Positions 18,416 to 28,582 of a stretch of 30,423 nucleotides of DNA are shown piece after piece. Location: NCBI GenBank assembly GCA_014885115.2, contig WKLE02001069.1, positions 1,336-31,758 of the forward strand. Reading direction: 5' to 3'. Numbering within the stretch: position 1 is the first letter of the stretch; each line of letters opens with the position of its first letter. The stretch is from Asterionellopsis glacialis (lineage: Eukaryota > Bacillariophyta > Plagiogrammaphyceae > Rhaphoneidales > Asterionellopsidaceae). The notes under the pieces were generated by a model. The model was not told the origin of the DNA. It searched no databases and saw nothing but the letters and a program-made list of their open reading frames with translations. Made by a program: the position numbers and the translations under genes.

Positions 18416-21127
18416 AGGTATGTCGTGCCATCTAATATCACACAAAATTACTAGCTTTGACTAATTGGACTAACATTTTTCTACGTCACAGTTCATTACT
18501 AGACTGGTCCACCTAATCCTTGGACAACTCCCCATAAGCTTGAAAAAGGGTGGAGTTTTTGCTTATTCTTTCATGACATGTAGTTTTTGGGTGCCTGCCT
18601 AAAAATCTGTTGAATACCAAATTTTCTCTTGTTTGTCAGCTGACAGTTGGTTAGATTAAGCTTGAATTTTTTGTATCACCTTGAGTAATACCAAGCTTGT
18701 CAAAATGGGCACTGTTGCTTATTTGAGGAGGCTACCTCTGTACTACTTCTTCATGTATGACATATTGTTATTGTGGGGGCTGTTCTTGTAATTTTTCAAC
18801 TTATGTCATGTACTCTAAATGCATTCTTGTGACTGATCAGTCTTGTTTTGTTGTTGGTCATTCTTCTTGTTGTCCTTTGGCTTTGTAACTGTTTGGGATT
18901 CAGATTTTGGGCAGTCAAAAATGTTATTGTAAACTTCCAGCTACTCAAATCAGTCTGCAGCCTTTTTTCGTGTGATTTTATAGGAGATCAAGATTAGAAG
19001 CCAGGAGGAGAGATTTCCACTTAAGTTTTTTTCACAATCAAATATATCAATGAATTTGTTGTCACCAAATTATTTATTTTTTACAATTGTTATTCAGCAG
19101 GAAGTATGGCAAATATTTGTTCAGTTGATAAAGTCTTACAACCAACTCATGAAGTTCAAATTGGATGATCAGATGTTTTCAAAGACTTACAGGGAATTGG
19201 GAACAGAACATTTTGTTATCTTAAGGCCTGGCCAGGTGCTTCAATGAAAAGAGAATTTTGTCCATGATGTTGTGAAAGAAGAGGACCAATAGATTCTCAG
19301 CAGGTTATGATTTTTTGTAGTACTGTTTAGATTTTTGCTCTTCTTATTAGTATTTCTAGCCCCCTGAAGAGCTGTCAAGCATGCAGTTTTGTGAGTATTA
19401 GCAGTGAGTAGTGCCATACTATTAGCGGTCTTAGAGAATGCAATTTTTATGGAATTGAAGTCTCTGTTGACCTGGGCCATTTAATTTGCCATTGGATCCA
19501 CTCTTTCAAAGTCATCTTTAATGTTTTTTTTTACATCAGAAGTTTTGTCAGAGGGGGATCATTGTGGATGTTGATGACAAGAGAATTTAGCAGGAGGCAG
19601 CAGGGGTTGGTGTCATTGGCTTAAAACTATTCTTGAGCTTCTCTTTGTTCTGTAATGGCAGAACAAGTAATGAAAAGTAGGAAGAGTATGTACCAAAAAT
19701 GCTGGAATTTTTAAGTAAGAGGAAAGCTTGAGTCTAGCTGCCAATGCCAAAACCAATCATCAACCAGCATCAAAAATACCACTTGGCTGTCCTAACTAAC
19801 AAAAAACTCATTGCAGTATTAACATATCATGTATCCATGGAATCCAAAAAAGAAATTTAGCAGAAATATCAATCTCAAACTGGTACTAGTACTCCTATAA
19901 GAAATATTATCAACATTTTGCCATAATTTTTTATTTTTAATTCATTTTTATCATGTTCTTTCTATCAATACCCCAGAAGCTTTGACAACTATTCAACTGT
20001 TTTCAAATCTAAGAGGTCCTCTTTTTATATAACAAGTTGAACTTGCAGCAATTCACTGGTTTTTCCTAAAATTTTGGATAAGAACTTTCTATTTCAAAAT
20101 ATTATGGTTTATTTTTTTGTAGATCACATTTTTGTACTTTGTTTCTGCTGAGTTCTGGTCATTGAATAAACAACAACAGCTCCCATGCAAGATATCAAAC
20201 ATGTAACATACATAGTACTTTATGTTTAGAAAAAGATTCTATGACCCCATTCAAAATTTTCCAATTTTATGGTCAGAACTTGACGAGGATAGTTCTCTAA
20301 TTCATCATTGATTTCCCAAAGGATTCTAGGTAATTCTAATCCTGTTGTTCCAGTGACCAACATGAGAGAAAATATGTTTAATATCTTATAACAAGCTTGT
20401 TGTGGCATCAATATGTGCTCAAAATCATCTATCACTCTCCATTTTTCTAGTTTTGCTAATAGACTGGTGAATTGTTGTTCTCTCATCCATAACTATCATC
20501 TTACTGTTTATTTCCTACCTTTGGTTTGATAAGCAGTGGATTTCTTATCCTAAATTTTATGCCATTCATACAGTACTTTCTGGAAACACCACAGTCATAG
20601 CAGGAGAATTATCATTTCATTTCTTGTTGTTTGCTGGACAGAAATTCACCAATGTGTGATCATACTTCAATGATCAGTTCCTCCACATGTTCTGCATATC
20701 TTTTCTTTTGTTTTTCTCTTCTACAAGATTTTCCTTCCCATTTAGAAACCAATACTAGACATGCATACCTTACACCCTCCCCAGTCTTCATTTGGGTCCT
20801 TGTGGTGGCCCTTATGGTTGAATCTTTGTGGTCTTGAGTACATACACATTTTAGAAAGATGTACATAATACATGGGGCCTCATTGTTCACTTGTCCCACA
20901 CTGTCCTTACCAATGATGGGTTTCAAGTTTCAATCCTGCTTTATCTGTGATATCTAATTATTCTCACCATCATGGGGCTCGTCTTGCTCAAACATTGCAG
21001 ATATTTTATGATACTTGTTAATTTATCATCTATGATACTACTACTACTTGGCTCTAGACCATCCTCCAACCAAGACTACAACTTACAAAAGAACAAGAGG
21101 ATAAGAGGACAAAAGGAGAAATTTGAA

Positions 21128-22122
21128 ACGTAGGTCTGCGTGTCCATGGTTGTTGATGTGTGTAACCTGTGTGTGTGTGATTGAAACCGCGATTCCGAAA
21201 TTTCAGATTTCGAGAGATCGTGAGAAGATGACTCCCGGTAGCCTACACCATGTAGTGTATTATTCATTTAGTACTCAGACAATGGTCCTACATACATAGG
21301 GCTTAGAACTAAACTAACTTGTATTGGTGCTCCTGATTATTCCCTCTAGACACTACGGTAGCAGAAAGTAATTGTCTTCAATACTAAAAAAATCAGTATA
21401 CAAGGAACCAACGTAGCTGTAATGTACCTTTTACAATAATTAAAGAAATTACGAAGCAGCACAACTCCCGCGTGGGAGAATGCCACTCCTCACATTTTTT
21501 TATCGCTTCGTACTACGATCAAAAAGAGAACCATCTTGCAAAGTGACTCTAAAGACAACTCCCGTATGAGAGTAGTGCAATCTTGAAATACCGTGGAAAA
21601 TGTTATAAGCTACTGCACAAGTGCCAGAAGTATGTTGGAGTGGTCCCATGCAGTGTGTGGAACTCATTATTCAACAAAAAGAGGAAACAATCATCACCGG
21701 GATCCGATTCCGGCTACGCCAGTACTCGTACAGTAGTAAATGACTCACTACTCCCACGTGGGATACTTGTCCCCTCACATCATTTTTTCACCTGATGATT
21801 CAACAGTACAAGTAGCTAACATTAAAAACCACCTGAAGCGCTATTGGATTAGAAATATATATATATATGTATCAAAATAAGTTGCTACAGGAGAGTGACC
21901 CGAACAAAAAGAAGAAACGGTCAAAACCTATCACTACCACTGCCCACCATCGTACATCCTGCGAGACAACACTGAGACGAGGAAATAGTTTTTATTTTTT
22001 AATCTGAACAAACAAACTTTTTATTCTCATAATTTGCGTTTGTACTTGTACATTCTTCCACAAGGTATCTCTCATCGACACACCCTGTGTTTCATTATTC
22101 TATAGCTCAGTAACGTATAACC
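21128..22122. other. Spacer upstream of the secreted-protein gene, with repeated motifs
   Basis: CpG content returns to normal here. No convincing gene is seen. The spacer holds diverged repeats with G-box-like palindromes (listed separately) and a short (TA)n tract near 21857-21870. Confidence 0.5.
21462..21920 (+). repeat. Diverged direct repeats with CTCCCnCGTGGGA palindrome
   Basis: ACTCCCGCGTGGGAGAATG at 21464 and ACTCCCACGTGGGATACTT near 21749 are each followed, about 15 bases later, by CTCACAT and a T6 run. A weaker copy, ACTCCCGTATGAGAG, is at 21558. A second element, CAAAAAGARRAAC-like, occurs near 21522, 21676 and 21906. The CACGTG core of the third palindrome is a G box. These could be cis-elements or remnants of a small repeat. 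Confidence 0.5.
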
Positions 22123-23035
22123 ATGAAGATCCCTATCGGTATGCTTTCTACTATCATGATACTTTTTGTATCACCTCACATTTCTTTAGCCAGGTATGCA
22201 ATGAAATCAGCAAAAATTGAGCTTCTCACGGAAGCGGACATGCCAGCCTTTTCTACTGCTGAAAATCTTTATGTGGAAGGTTGTCTTCAGGCAGCTCATA
22301 ACGAAGTTCTGTCTGTCGATGATTACAAAATTGATATTGTAAAGGCCGTAGGTGAAATTGACGAACCTGTTGATCTTTCTGACATTGGGGTGTTGGATGA
22401 AGAAGACGAAAACGACGATATGGATGATTATGATGATGACATTGATGTTTTCGACGACGACGATACGAACGATGATTGGAGGCGCAATCGCAAACTTTGG
22501 AGGTCTCGTTTTTCTAAATTGTATTTTCCTCGCAATCATAGAAGTGGTCTTCAAAAATGGTTAGATGGCTTACGTAAAGCTATACGTGAAAGTAAACAAC
22601 TCACTTACCAATCCAGATATCAAGCAACAAGTAAGTAATTAAAAAAAGATGAATTGTAAATTGTGTCATCTGGAACGCTTTTAGAGATGGCTATAGTGTG
22701 TGTGTGTGTGCGCGAGCGTGTACCTTACACCCTTAGTGTCTCTAATTATGTTGTGATATATTTACATTTTTTTGTGTTTCATAACAAACACACGCATATA
22801 TATAATATGTATCCAAATTTCTTTCCTCTTTTCTATAGGTGGACGATGCGAAAATTGTCCCGCCGATGACGGTGATGATGATGGATATTTTCGACGTTTG
22901 AAACATGAAGAAACTAATGCTGCTTCCGAACATTTCTGTAAATGTATTATGAAGTCTCCATTCGATTCTTTCGATATGATTTATGCCTGTGGCTTGTCCT
23001 TTGATAATGTCATGCCGGTCTATGGTGAGGTCTAG
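22123..23035 (+). CDS. Acidic secreted protein with C-terminal cysteines, unknown function (2 exons)
   Basis: Exons are 22123-22630 and 22839-23035, joined across a 208-nt GTAAGT...TATAG intron (phase 1). The product is 234 aa. Residues 1-23 form a clear signal peptide (IGMLSTIMILFVSPHISLA). The middle is very acidic, with a run of Asp/Glu around residues 88-125 (NDDMDDYDDDIDVFDDDDTN), followed by a basic Arg/Lys stretch. Exon 2 encodes a short Cys-containing end with CENC, a CKC pair and a final YACGLSFDN segment. An isolated Cys earlier (VEGCLQAAHNEV) adds to this set. It may be secreted, and the acidic stretch could bind cations or basic proteins. I recognise no family. An exon-2-less reading would stop shortly after the donor and lose the cysteines. 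Confidence 0.78.
22631..22838 (+). other. Intron of the acidic secreted-protein gene
   Basis: Donor GTAAGT lies at 22631 and the acceptor TATAG ends at 22838. It contains a (GT)n/GCGC tract near 22697-22714. Confidence 0.8.
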
Positions 23036-23389
23036 ATAGCAAACTAGTGAGTGCCTCTCTCTTTGAGGAGGAGAAAAAGAGAAACAGGTGTGTATATGGA
23101 TTTTACTGGATAATGGTGACTACAGTATTATTGGATGCGTGCACTCTATACGATGCTGACTGATTGTACTGCAAAATGAAAAAAAGGTACTATAGTCTTG
23201 GTTTGTTTCATGTATGTATTGGTACTGTATTTGATAGATTTCAGTCGGTGAGATATATCATCATTTGTTGACCAACAACATATATAGTATAATAGATTAT
23301 AGCTTTGAATAGTTGTAACTTTGTAGAACTGTTATTATATTTCCATCACTACAGAGCAATAGAATACTGTATAGATTTTGATTTTTACA
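23036..23389. other. Convergent intergenic region
   Basis: This 354-bp spacer should hold the 3' ends of the secreted-protein gene (plus) and the TPR gene (minus). No other feature is seen. Confidence 0.55.
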
Positions 23390-24850
23390 CTATTTTGTGT
23401 TTGGCTCAGATGGTGGATCATCTTCACTTTCTTCCACATCATAGGAATCCACAATTTCATTACGAAGTTTATTGGCACCATCTTCATCACCCAAGGTAGA
23501 TAACAATTCAGCCAAACTAAACTTGGTGGCAACCAAGTCTGGATGTGCATCATGTAATAACTTTGCTCGTACAAATAATGCTGCTTCATATAATTGTTTA
23601 GCTTCTATCAAACTATCATCATTCTTATATTGTTTGATACGTTTCTTTGTAGCTTCATCGATTTTGTTGTCAGCAGCATCGGACAATGACAATGTGGGTG
23701 GTGCACCTGCTGTAGCACGACCTTTTAAAAAGACAGCAAGATTTTGTGCAGCAGATGCAGCTGACAAGGTTGTAATACCATTATATTGTTGTTGTTGTTG
23801 TTGTTTCTTATGTGGATTAAATTGTTTCTTCTTCTTCTTTTTGGTTTCCACCTTTTTCTTCCCACGTGGATTATGTATGGCTGTTTGCAAGGAGGATCGT
23901 AAATGTTCTTCTGCTGCCTCCCAACGACGTTTGGTTAGTTTGGATGGTGTTTGTCTTGTTTCCTTGGAGGTATTGGCCATTTGCTGTAATACTTGTGTTG
24001 CAATGGTACTTCCCAAATTAGATCGACTTGCTACCGTATGTGGATGTTCTTCCCCTAATTCTACAGTTCGAATTTGATATGCTTCTTCCAAGTACTCAAT
24101 GGCATCCTCATTTAATTTTAACCGTTCCATGGCTGTAATACTATCATCTAAATATATTTGTGACCGATTTAAATTCCCTAAATTATGCAAGGCTGCTGCA
24201 TAACTGGAATGATCCTTCCCCACTACACGTTCATAAATCCTCAAAGCTTCATAATAGTTGGTACGTGCTGCCTTGAATTCACCCATTAATTTATTCATGA
24301 GTCCTATATTATTGTAGGCAGTCGCAGTCGCTGGATGGTCTTTACCAAACCAATTTTCTGATGTTTCCAACAATTTGGTTGCCACCTCCAAGGCTGTACC
24401 GTACTGACCATGTTGATGATGTAAACTCACTTCATGTTGTAATTTACGTATTTCACTTTCCTTTTTAGGATTTGGCATTTGATGTTCGTCATATATTTCG
24501 CTTTCCTCCTTATTCTTGACATTGTCATTCGTATCAGTAGACGAGGAAGGTGCTACGACTACTGATTCTTCGGCTTTGGAAGGTGGAGTTGCAGTTGTTT
24601 TTGTAATTTCAATACCACCTGTTCCTTTCTTTGTTGTTTCTGATGCAAATGTACGAATAATACGAGACGTTGGTGATACAGGCAAACTGCATAATATTGT
24701 AGACTGGATTGGCGTATGACAAATAAAAGTTGTCGTCATTGAGTGTGAGTTTACAAGGAGTAGTGTCGATGATGGCGGTTTTGTAGATACTTGCCGACCA
24801 AACCGACGAAGTAGTGATGAACTAACTCTGTTACTTGATGACGCTAACAT
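23390..24850 (-). CDS. Kinesin-light-chain-like TPR protein, probably mitochondrial
   Basis: This 486-aa single-exon protein starts with an Arg/Ser-rich, acid-free N-terminus (SSLLRRFGRQVSTKPPSS and later RIIRTFASETTKKG) typical of mitochondrial presequences. After a charged linker, tetratricopeptide repeats begin near residue 140 (GQYGTALEVATKLLE, then HPATATAYNNIGLMNKLMG, SYAAALHNLGNL, HPHTVASRSNLGS). The spacing and the HPxTA-x-NNxG pattern are those of kinesin-light-chain type TPRs. A Lys/Gln-rich low-complexity insert lies around residues 330-351, and another TPR-like pair around residues 412-460 (EAKQLYEAALFVRAKLL, HPDLVATKFSLAELL). TPRs mediate protein-protein contacts; the partner is unknown. 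TTC19-like proteins are mitochondrial relatives in other eukaryotes, but orthology cannot be shown here. Confidence 0.8.
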   Translation of the reverse strand: MLASSSNRVSSSLLRRFGRQVSTKPPSSTLLLVNSHSMTTTFICHTPIQSTILCSLPVSPTSRIIRTFASETTKKGTGGIEITKTTATPPSKAEESVVVAPSSSTDTNDNVKNKEESEIYDEHQMPNPKKESEIRKLQHEVSLHHQHGQYGTALEVATKLLETSENWFGKDHPATATAYNNIGLMNKLMGEFKAARTNYYEALRIYERVVGKDHSSYAAALHNLGNLNRSQIYLDDSITAMERLKLNEDAIEYLEEAYQIRTVELGEEHPHTVASRSNLGSTIATQVLQQMANTSKETRQTPSKLTKRRWEAAEEHLRSSLQTAIHNPRGKKKVETKKKKKKQFNPHKKQQQQQQYNGITTLSAASAAQNLAVFLKGRATAGAPPTLSLSDAADNKIDEATKKRIKQYKNDDSLIEAKQLYEAALFVRAKLLHDAHPDLVATKFSLAELLSTLGDEDGANKLRNEIVDSYDVEESEDDPPSEPNTK

Positions 24851-25253
24851 TATTATTATAATCTTGGTATATTTGTGAAAGAATCGTGCCTGACAAGAAA
24901 ATGTGAATACTTACACAGTGTGTATCACAAGATGTTGTCGTCTCGTTGGCAGCAGCAGCAAGGCAATAGCAATGAGTTCTGGGTGGGAGAAAGTGTGATG
25001 TTTGTACGGCTCCAATCACTTCTGTGGCTTGCGCAGGGTTGTCGGTGGGAGGTCTCTGCCGCCTCTTCTGGGCTCTGGAGACAAGACAAACCCTCAACCC
25101 TATCATTATTGAATTGGAGGATTCGCATTCCCCCTTGACAGAAAAAAGAGCACACGCGCCATTATGGAGAAGAATCTGAGGGTGTCGATATGATTGGATA
25201 GAATTTGAAATCTTATATACATAATCATGACGGAGATATTTGAATCTAAAATC

Positions 25254-25263
25254 TTGGCGCGCC
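25254..25263. promoter_or_regulatory. E2F-like motif TTGGCGCGCC
   Basis: The motif is close to the E2F/DP consensus TTTSGCGC and lies about 540 bp upstream of the MCM3 start. MCM genes are classic E2F targets in plants and animals. Function here is inferred only from the motif and context. Confidence 0.4.
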
Positions 25264-25513
25264 TCCAGTTTTAGAAAAACCAACGGCGAAAAACCCACAT
25301 CTCTCGCGCGGTAGGAAAAAACGAAACCGTCGTTTTGAAATTCAGTATACCAAGAAGATGTACAATTTTACATTGTACGTGTAGATTTCAGGGGTATTGA
25401 AAAATTTCTATTATTTGTCCAATATGCATCCCTTGATATTGGAAACTCAAATGGAAAAAGAAATTCATTCTACCTTTTTACCCTGGGTTTGTAAGTGGCA
25501 CGTCTTTGCTAGC

Positions 25514-25525
25514 TTGGGCGCCAAC
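25514..25525. promoter_or_regulatory. E2F-like motif TTGGGCGCCAAC
   Basis: A near-palindrome containing GGCGCCAA, an inverted E2F-like core, about 280 bp upstream of the MCM3 start. Confidence 0.4.
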
Positions 25526-25681
25526 ATCAATGGGTATTTTTGAAAGCCAACACAGGAGGGGGTAGTTTTGAGTGATTGGTGAGGTGCATCGTTGTCTACT
25601 CCAGTCCTACTTGATCGTCGACAGAGTCTGGCAAGAGCAACCTACCGAACCACATGCCTTGGAGGAACTTTCGTCTTTTGA

Positions 25682-25710
25682 GAATTGAATTGAATTGAAT
25701 TGAATTGAAT
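25682..25710. repeat. (GAATT)n microsatellite
   Basis: Almost six uninterrupted copies of GAATT, about 95 bp upstream of the MCM3 start codon. Confidence 0.9.
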
Positions 25711-25804
25711 GAAAAGCAGAATTAGATAGATACAGAAAAAGAAAATAGTTTACAGAGGTAGTTGTCGCTATTATTAGAAAAGGGACTGACTTTATTGTGA
25801 AAAT

Positions 25805-28582
25805 ATGGCAAATAGTTTAAACGAGCTTCAAGCTCAATATGAAGACTTTCTTCGTGGAGAGGTGAGAGTAATGACACGATTAGATAGATAGATGGAAGTG
25901 AAAACGATAGCTAGTTGATAATGGTTTCACTCACAGCACATATATTCTCTTTCTTTCTCTGTTTCTTCTACTTTCTTTCTCTGTAATATTTATTATATTT
26001 TATAGAGATACAATTGTACAGAACGAATTGCAACAGCTGTGGATGATTACGTCCATCGTTCACGAACCAATGGTGGAAATAACAATGGCGGTGGTGGCAA
26101 GGGAGAAAATGGAACTTGTGATGCTGTAGGATGGGGATGTCCACGTGTTCGCATCAGTATGGCAGAACTAAGGTCAGAAGATCCACAACTGTCACAACGT
26201 TTACGTTTAGATCCTTTACGACATTTACGTGCCCTGGAAGCAGCATGTCATTCTGTCGCAAGTGAAGAACGTCCTGGATACGATAAGGAAGGTAAGATTT
26301 GTCTAGCGGTGTTGTTCTTGTTATTGGTCGATTGTCTTGTTTGTTGGCTGATTGTTGTCATCATCGTCATCGTCATCGTCTCACTCTTTGTTGCTTCATT
26401 TCGAAATGCGGTTCATCTTCCTTGTCAACTATGAACTCGTCGGACATGAAAAATCATAGATGTGAAAATCAAGGTAGCATTGTCAGGTCCTGTCGGAGCA
26501 AAGCCATCCAGTCCACGGGGACTCACATCATCATCCTTGAGACAGCTTGTCTGCGTCGAAGGTGTTGCCACTAAAGTATCTGCCATCAAACCAAAAGTTG
26601 TGAAATCTGTCCATTACTGTCCAGCCACAAAACAGCACCAGGCACGAGAATATGTAGATGCAACAGATCCTCAATTGGGATTGAATGCTGTGGACTCATC
26701 CGGAAGAGAACTACCCGACAGAATAATCAATATTACACCGACCGTCTACCCCACCAAGGACAATGATGGGAATTCATTGGAAACAGAATTTGGATTATCG
26801 ACCTTTAAAGACCATCAAACAATTACACTTCAAGAGATGCCTGAACGTGCACCCATGGGACAATTGCCACGTTCTGTAGAACTTGTATTGGATCATGACT
26901 TGGTGGACAAAATCAAACCTGGTGATCGTGTTCAAATTGTAGGTGTCTACCGTGCATTGGCAACAGCAGCATCTGGTCAAGCATCAACGAGTGGTGTGTA
27001 CAAGACCGTTGTACTTGTCAATAATGTTCAAATCTTGGGACGGGACGTAAGTCATCTTACATTTTCATCACAAGATATTCGTAACATCCGATCCATTGCC
27101 AAACGTGATGATATTCTAAATATTTTGGGAAGGAGTATTTCACCCTCCATTCATGGACATACAGTCATTAAGAAAGCATTGGCATTACAACTACTATCCG
27201 GAGTGGAAAAGAATTTGGAAAACGGAACACATCTTCGTGGTGACATTAACATTTTAATGGTGGGTGACCCATCTACAGCCAAGAGTCAACTGTTACGATC
27301 TGCCATGACAATTGCACCTCTTGCTGTATCGACCACTGGTAAGGGTTCATCCGGTGTTGGTTTGACAGCAGCAGTCACATCCGACCCGGATACTAGAGAG
27401 CGACGTCTCGAGGCAGGTGCCATGGTGTTGGCGGATCGTGGTCTTGTCTGTGTGGATGAGTTTGATAAAATGGGAGAAAATGATCGTGTTGCTATCCATG
27501 AAGCCATGGAACAACAAACAGTTACGATTGCCAAGGCTGGTATCCATGCAAGTCTCAATGCGCGATGTTCTGTATTGGCAGCCGCCAACCCTGTATATGG
27601 TCAATACGACCGGAAACGACGTATCCAAGATAACATTGGACTGCCCGATTCGTTGTTGAGTCGTTTCGATCTTTTGTTTATTGTTTTGGATCAAATAGAT
27701 CCTGAAATTGATCGTAAGATTGCAGCCCATGTCATTCGTGGACATCGTTATCGATCCACTCATGGACAATCTGGACATGACAGTGATTATGATGACGACG
27801 ATGATTCAGATGATGAAGATGTCACTGGTGATGGCAACAGTAACTCTCGAAAGCAATCGATATGGCAACGATCGGCACTCATGGTCCAACAGCAACAGGA
27901 ATTTACTAGATTGGATACCTATGAAAATCCTGATCCACATTCCAATGATATCTTACAACACGACTTTCTTCGAAAGTACCTGCACTTTGCCAAGACACGG
28001 ATGAAGCCCGTATTGACAGACGGTGCTAGGGAATGCATTGCCAACCGATACGCTGAAATGAGAAGTAGACAAGACGAACGGACGTTGCCCATCACAGCAC
28101 GTAGTTTGGAAACTGTCATTCGTTTGGCGACAGCTCATGCCAAGGCACGTCTTAGCAATGTTGTGGAGGCTGAACCTGATTGCACTGTTGCCATGGACAT
28201 TTTGGGATTTGCACTGTATCATGATAATGAACACAATGTCGCCGGTAATAAGACAGACAAGCGTTCCGCAGAGGTATCTGAAACTGAAGGCGAAGATGGA
28301 GACACCTCCAGTGAAGGAGATGATTCCAGCCCCAAAAAAAAACAACGTCTTGACCAACAAGATGAACAAGAACCTACAAGCACATCATCATCATTGTCAT
28401 CTTCATCAAAAGAAAAGCTCAAGACTCAAGTATGGGATGAATTGGAATCTCAAGATGGTGAATTGGCATTGGATCAAGCCTGTGCGGACGTCACAGATCG
28501 CGACATGATTATGGAAGCTGTTCAAGAACTTGTCAAGGAAGAAAAGCTCATGCTAAGTGACGGAATGCTCTATCAACTATGA
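25805..28582 (+). CDS. MCM3: DNA replication licensing factor MCM3 (3 exons)
   Basis: Exons are 25805-25861, 26006-26291 and 26460-28582, with introns of 144 nt (phase 0) and 168 nt (phase 1). The product is 821 aa, close to human MCM3 (about 808 aa). MCM3 is one subunit of the MCM2-7 replicative helicase. MCM3-specific stretches include KVVKSVHYCPATK, VYPTKDNDGNSLETEFGLS, KDHQTITLQEMPERAPMGQL and PRSVELVLDHDLVDK. The ATPase core has Walker A GDPSTAKS (from residue 383), Walker B VCVDEFDK (first Asp at 447), the sensor-type AAANPVYGQYD and the arginine finger SRFD (515-518). An acidic insert (SDYDDDDDSDDED) follows the core, a KKKQR basic patch may be a nuclear signal, and the winged-helix-like C-terminus ends at YQL. 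The first exon start MANSLNELQAQYEDFLRGE matches the usual MCM3 N-terminal helix. Confidence 0.95.
25862..26005 (+). other. MCM3 intron 1
   Basis: The intron begins GTGAGAG, ends TTATAG, is 144 nt long and phase 0. Confidence 0.85.
26292..26459 (+). other. MCM3 intron 2
   Basis: The intron begins GTAAGA, ends CATAG, is 168 nt long and phase 1. It contains an in-frame stop, so retention would truncate the protein. Splicing makes GAT (Asp) at the junction and restores the N-terminal domain. Confidence 0.88.

Larger units (their letters stand above)
12835..21127. other. Gene-free CpG-depleted block, probably decayed mobile-element DNA
   Basis: I find only about 17 CG dinucleotides in roughly 8.3 kb by manual count, against dozens per 2 kb in the neighbouring genes. 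Open frames are short, lack recognisable domains and show no gene structure. TG, CA and TA steps are abundant, as expected after deamination of methylated CpG. The block contains a diverged tandem repeat (15401-15797) and a large imperfect inverted repeat (18270-18415). A minus-strand frame at 20660-20926, with Lys/Glu-rich sequence such as KWEGKSCRREKQKKRYAEHV, could be a fragment of an old element protein, but I cannot name a family. Confidence 0.65.
24851..25804. promoter_or_regulatory. Divergent promoter region between TPR gene and MCM3
   Basis: This 954-bp spacer lies between divergent start codons. It contains two GC-rich E2F-like motifs (listed separately) in otherwise AT-rich DNA and a (GAATT)n tract. 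A 155-codon minus-strand open frame at 24831-25298 reads like untranslated sequence. Confidence 0.5.

Noticed and set aside
18070..18445. Overlapping open frames on both strands with similar peptides
   Set aside because: The similarity is explained by the inverted repeat; they are not two related genes.
24831..25298. 155-codon minus-strand open frame upstream of the TPR gene
   Set aside because: It overlaps the TPR start and the presumed promoter, and its composition is irregular with no recognisable motif.
26006..28582. MCM5 as identity of the MCM gene
   Set aside because: First considered, but VVKSVHYCPATK, YPTKDNDGNSLETEFGLS and the lack of the four-cysteine zinc motif fit MCM3.
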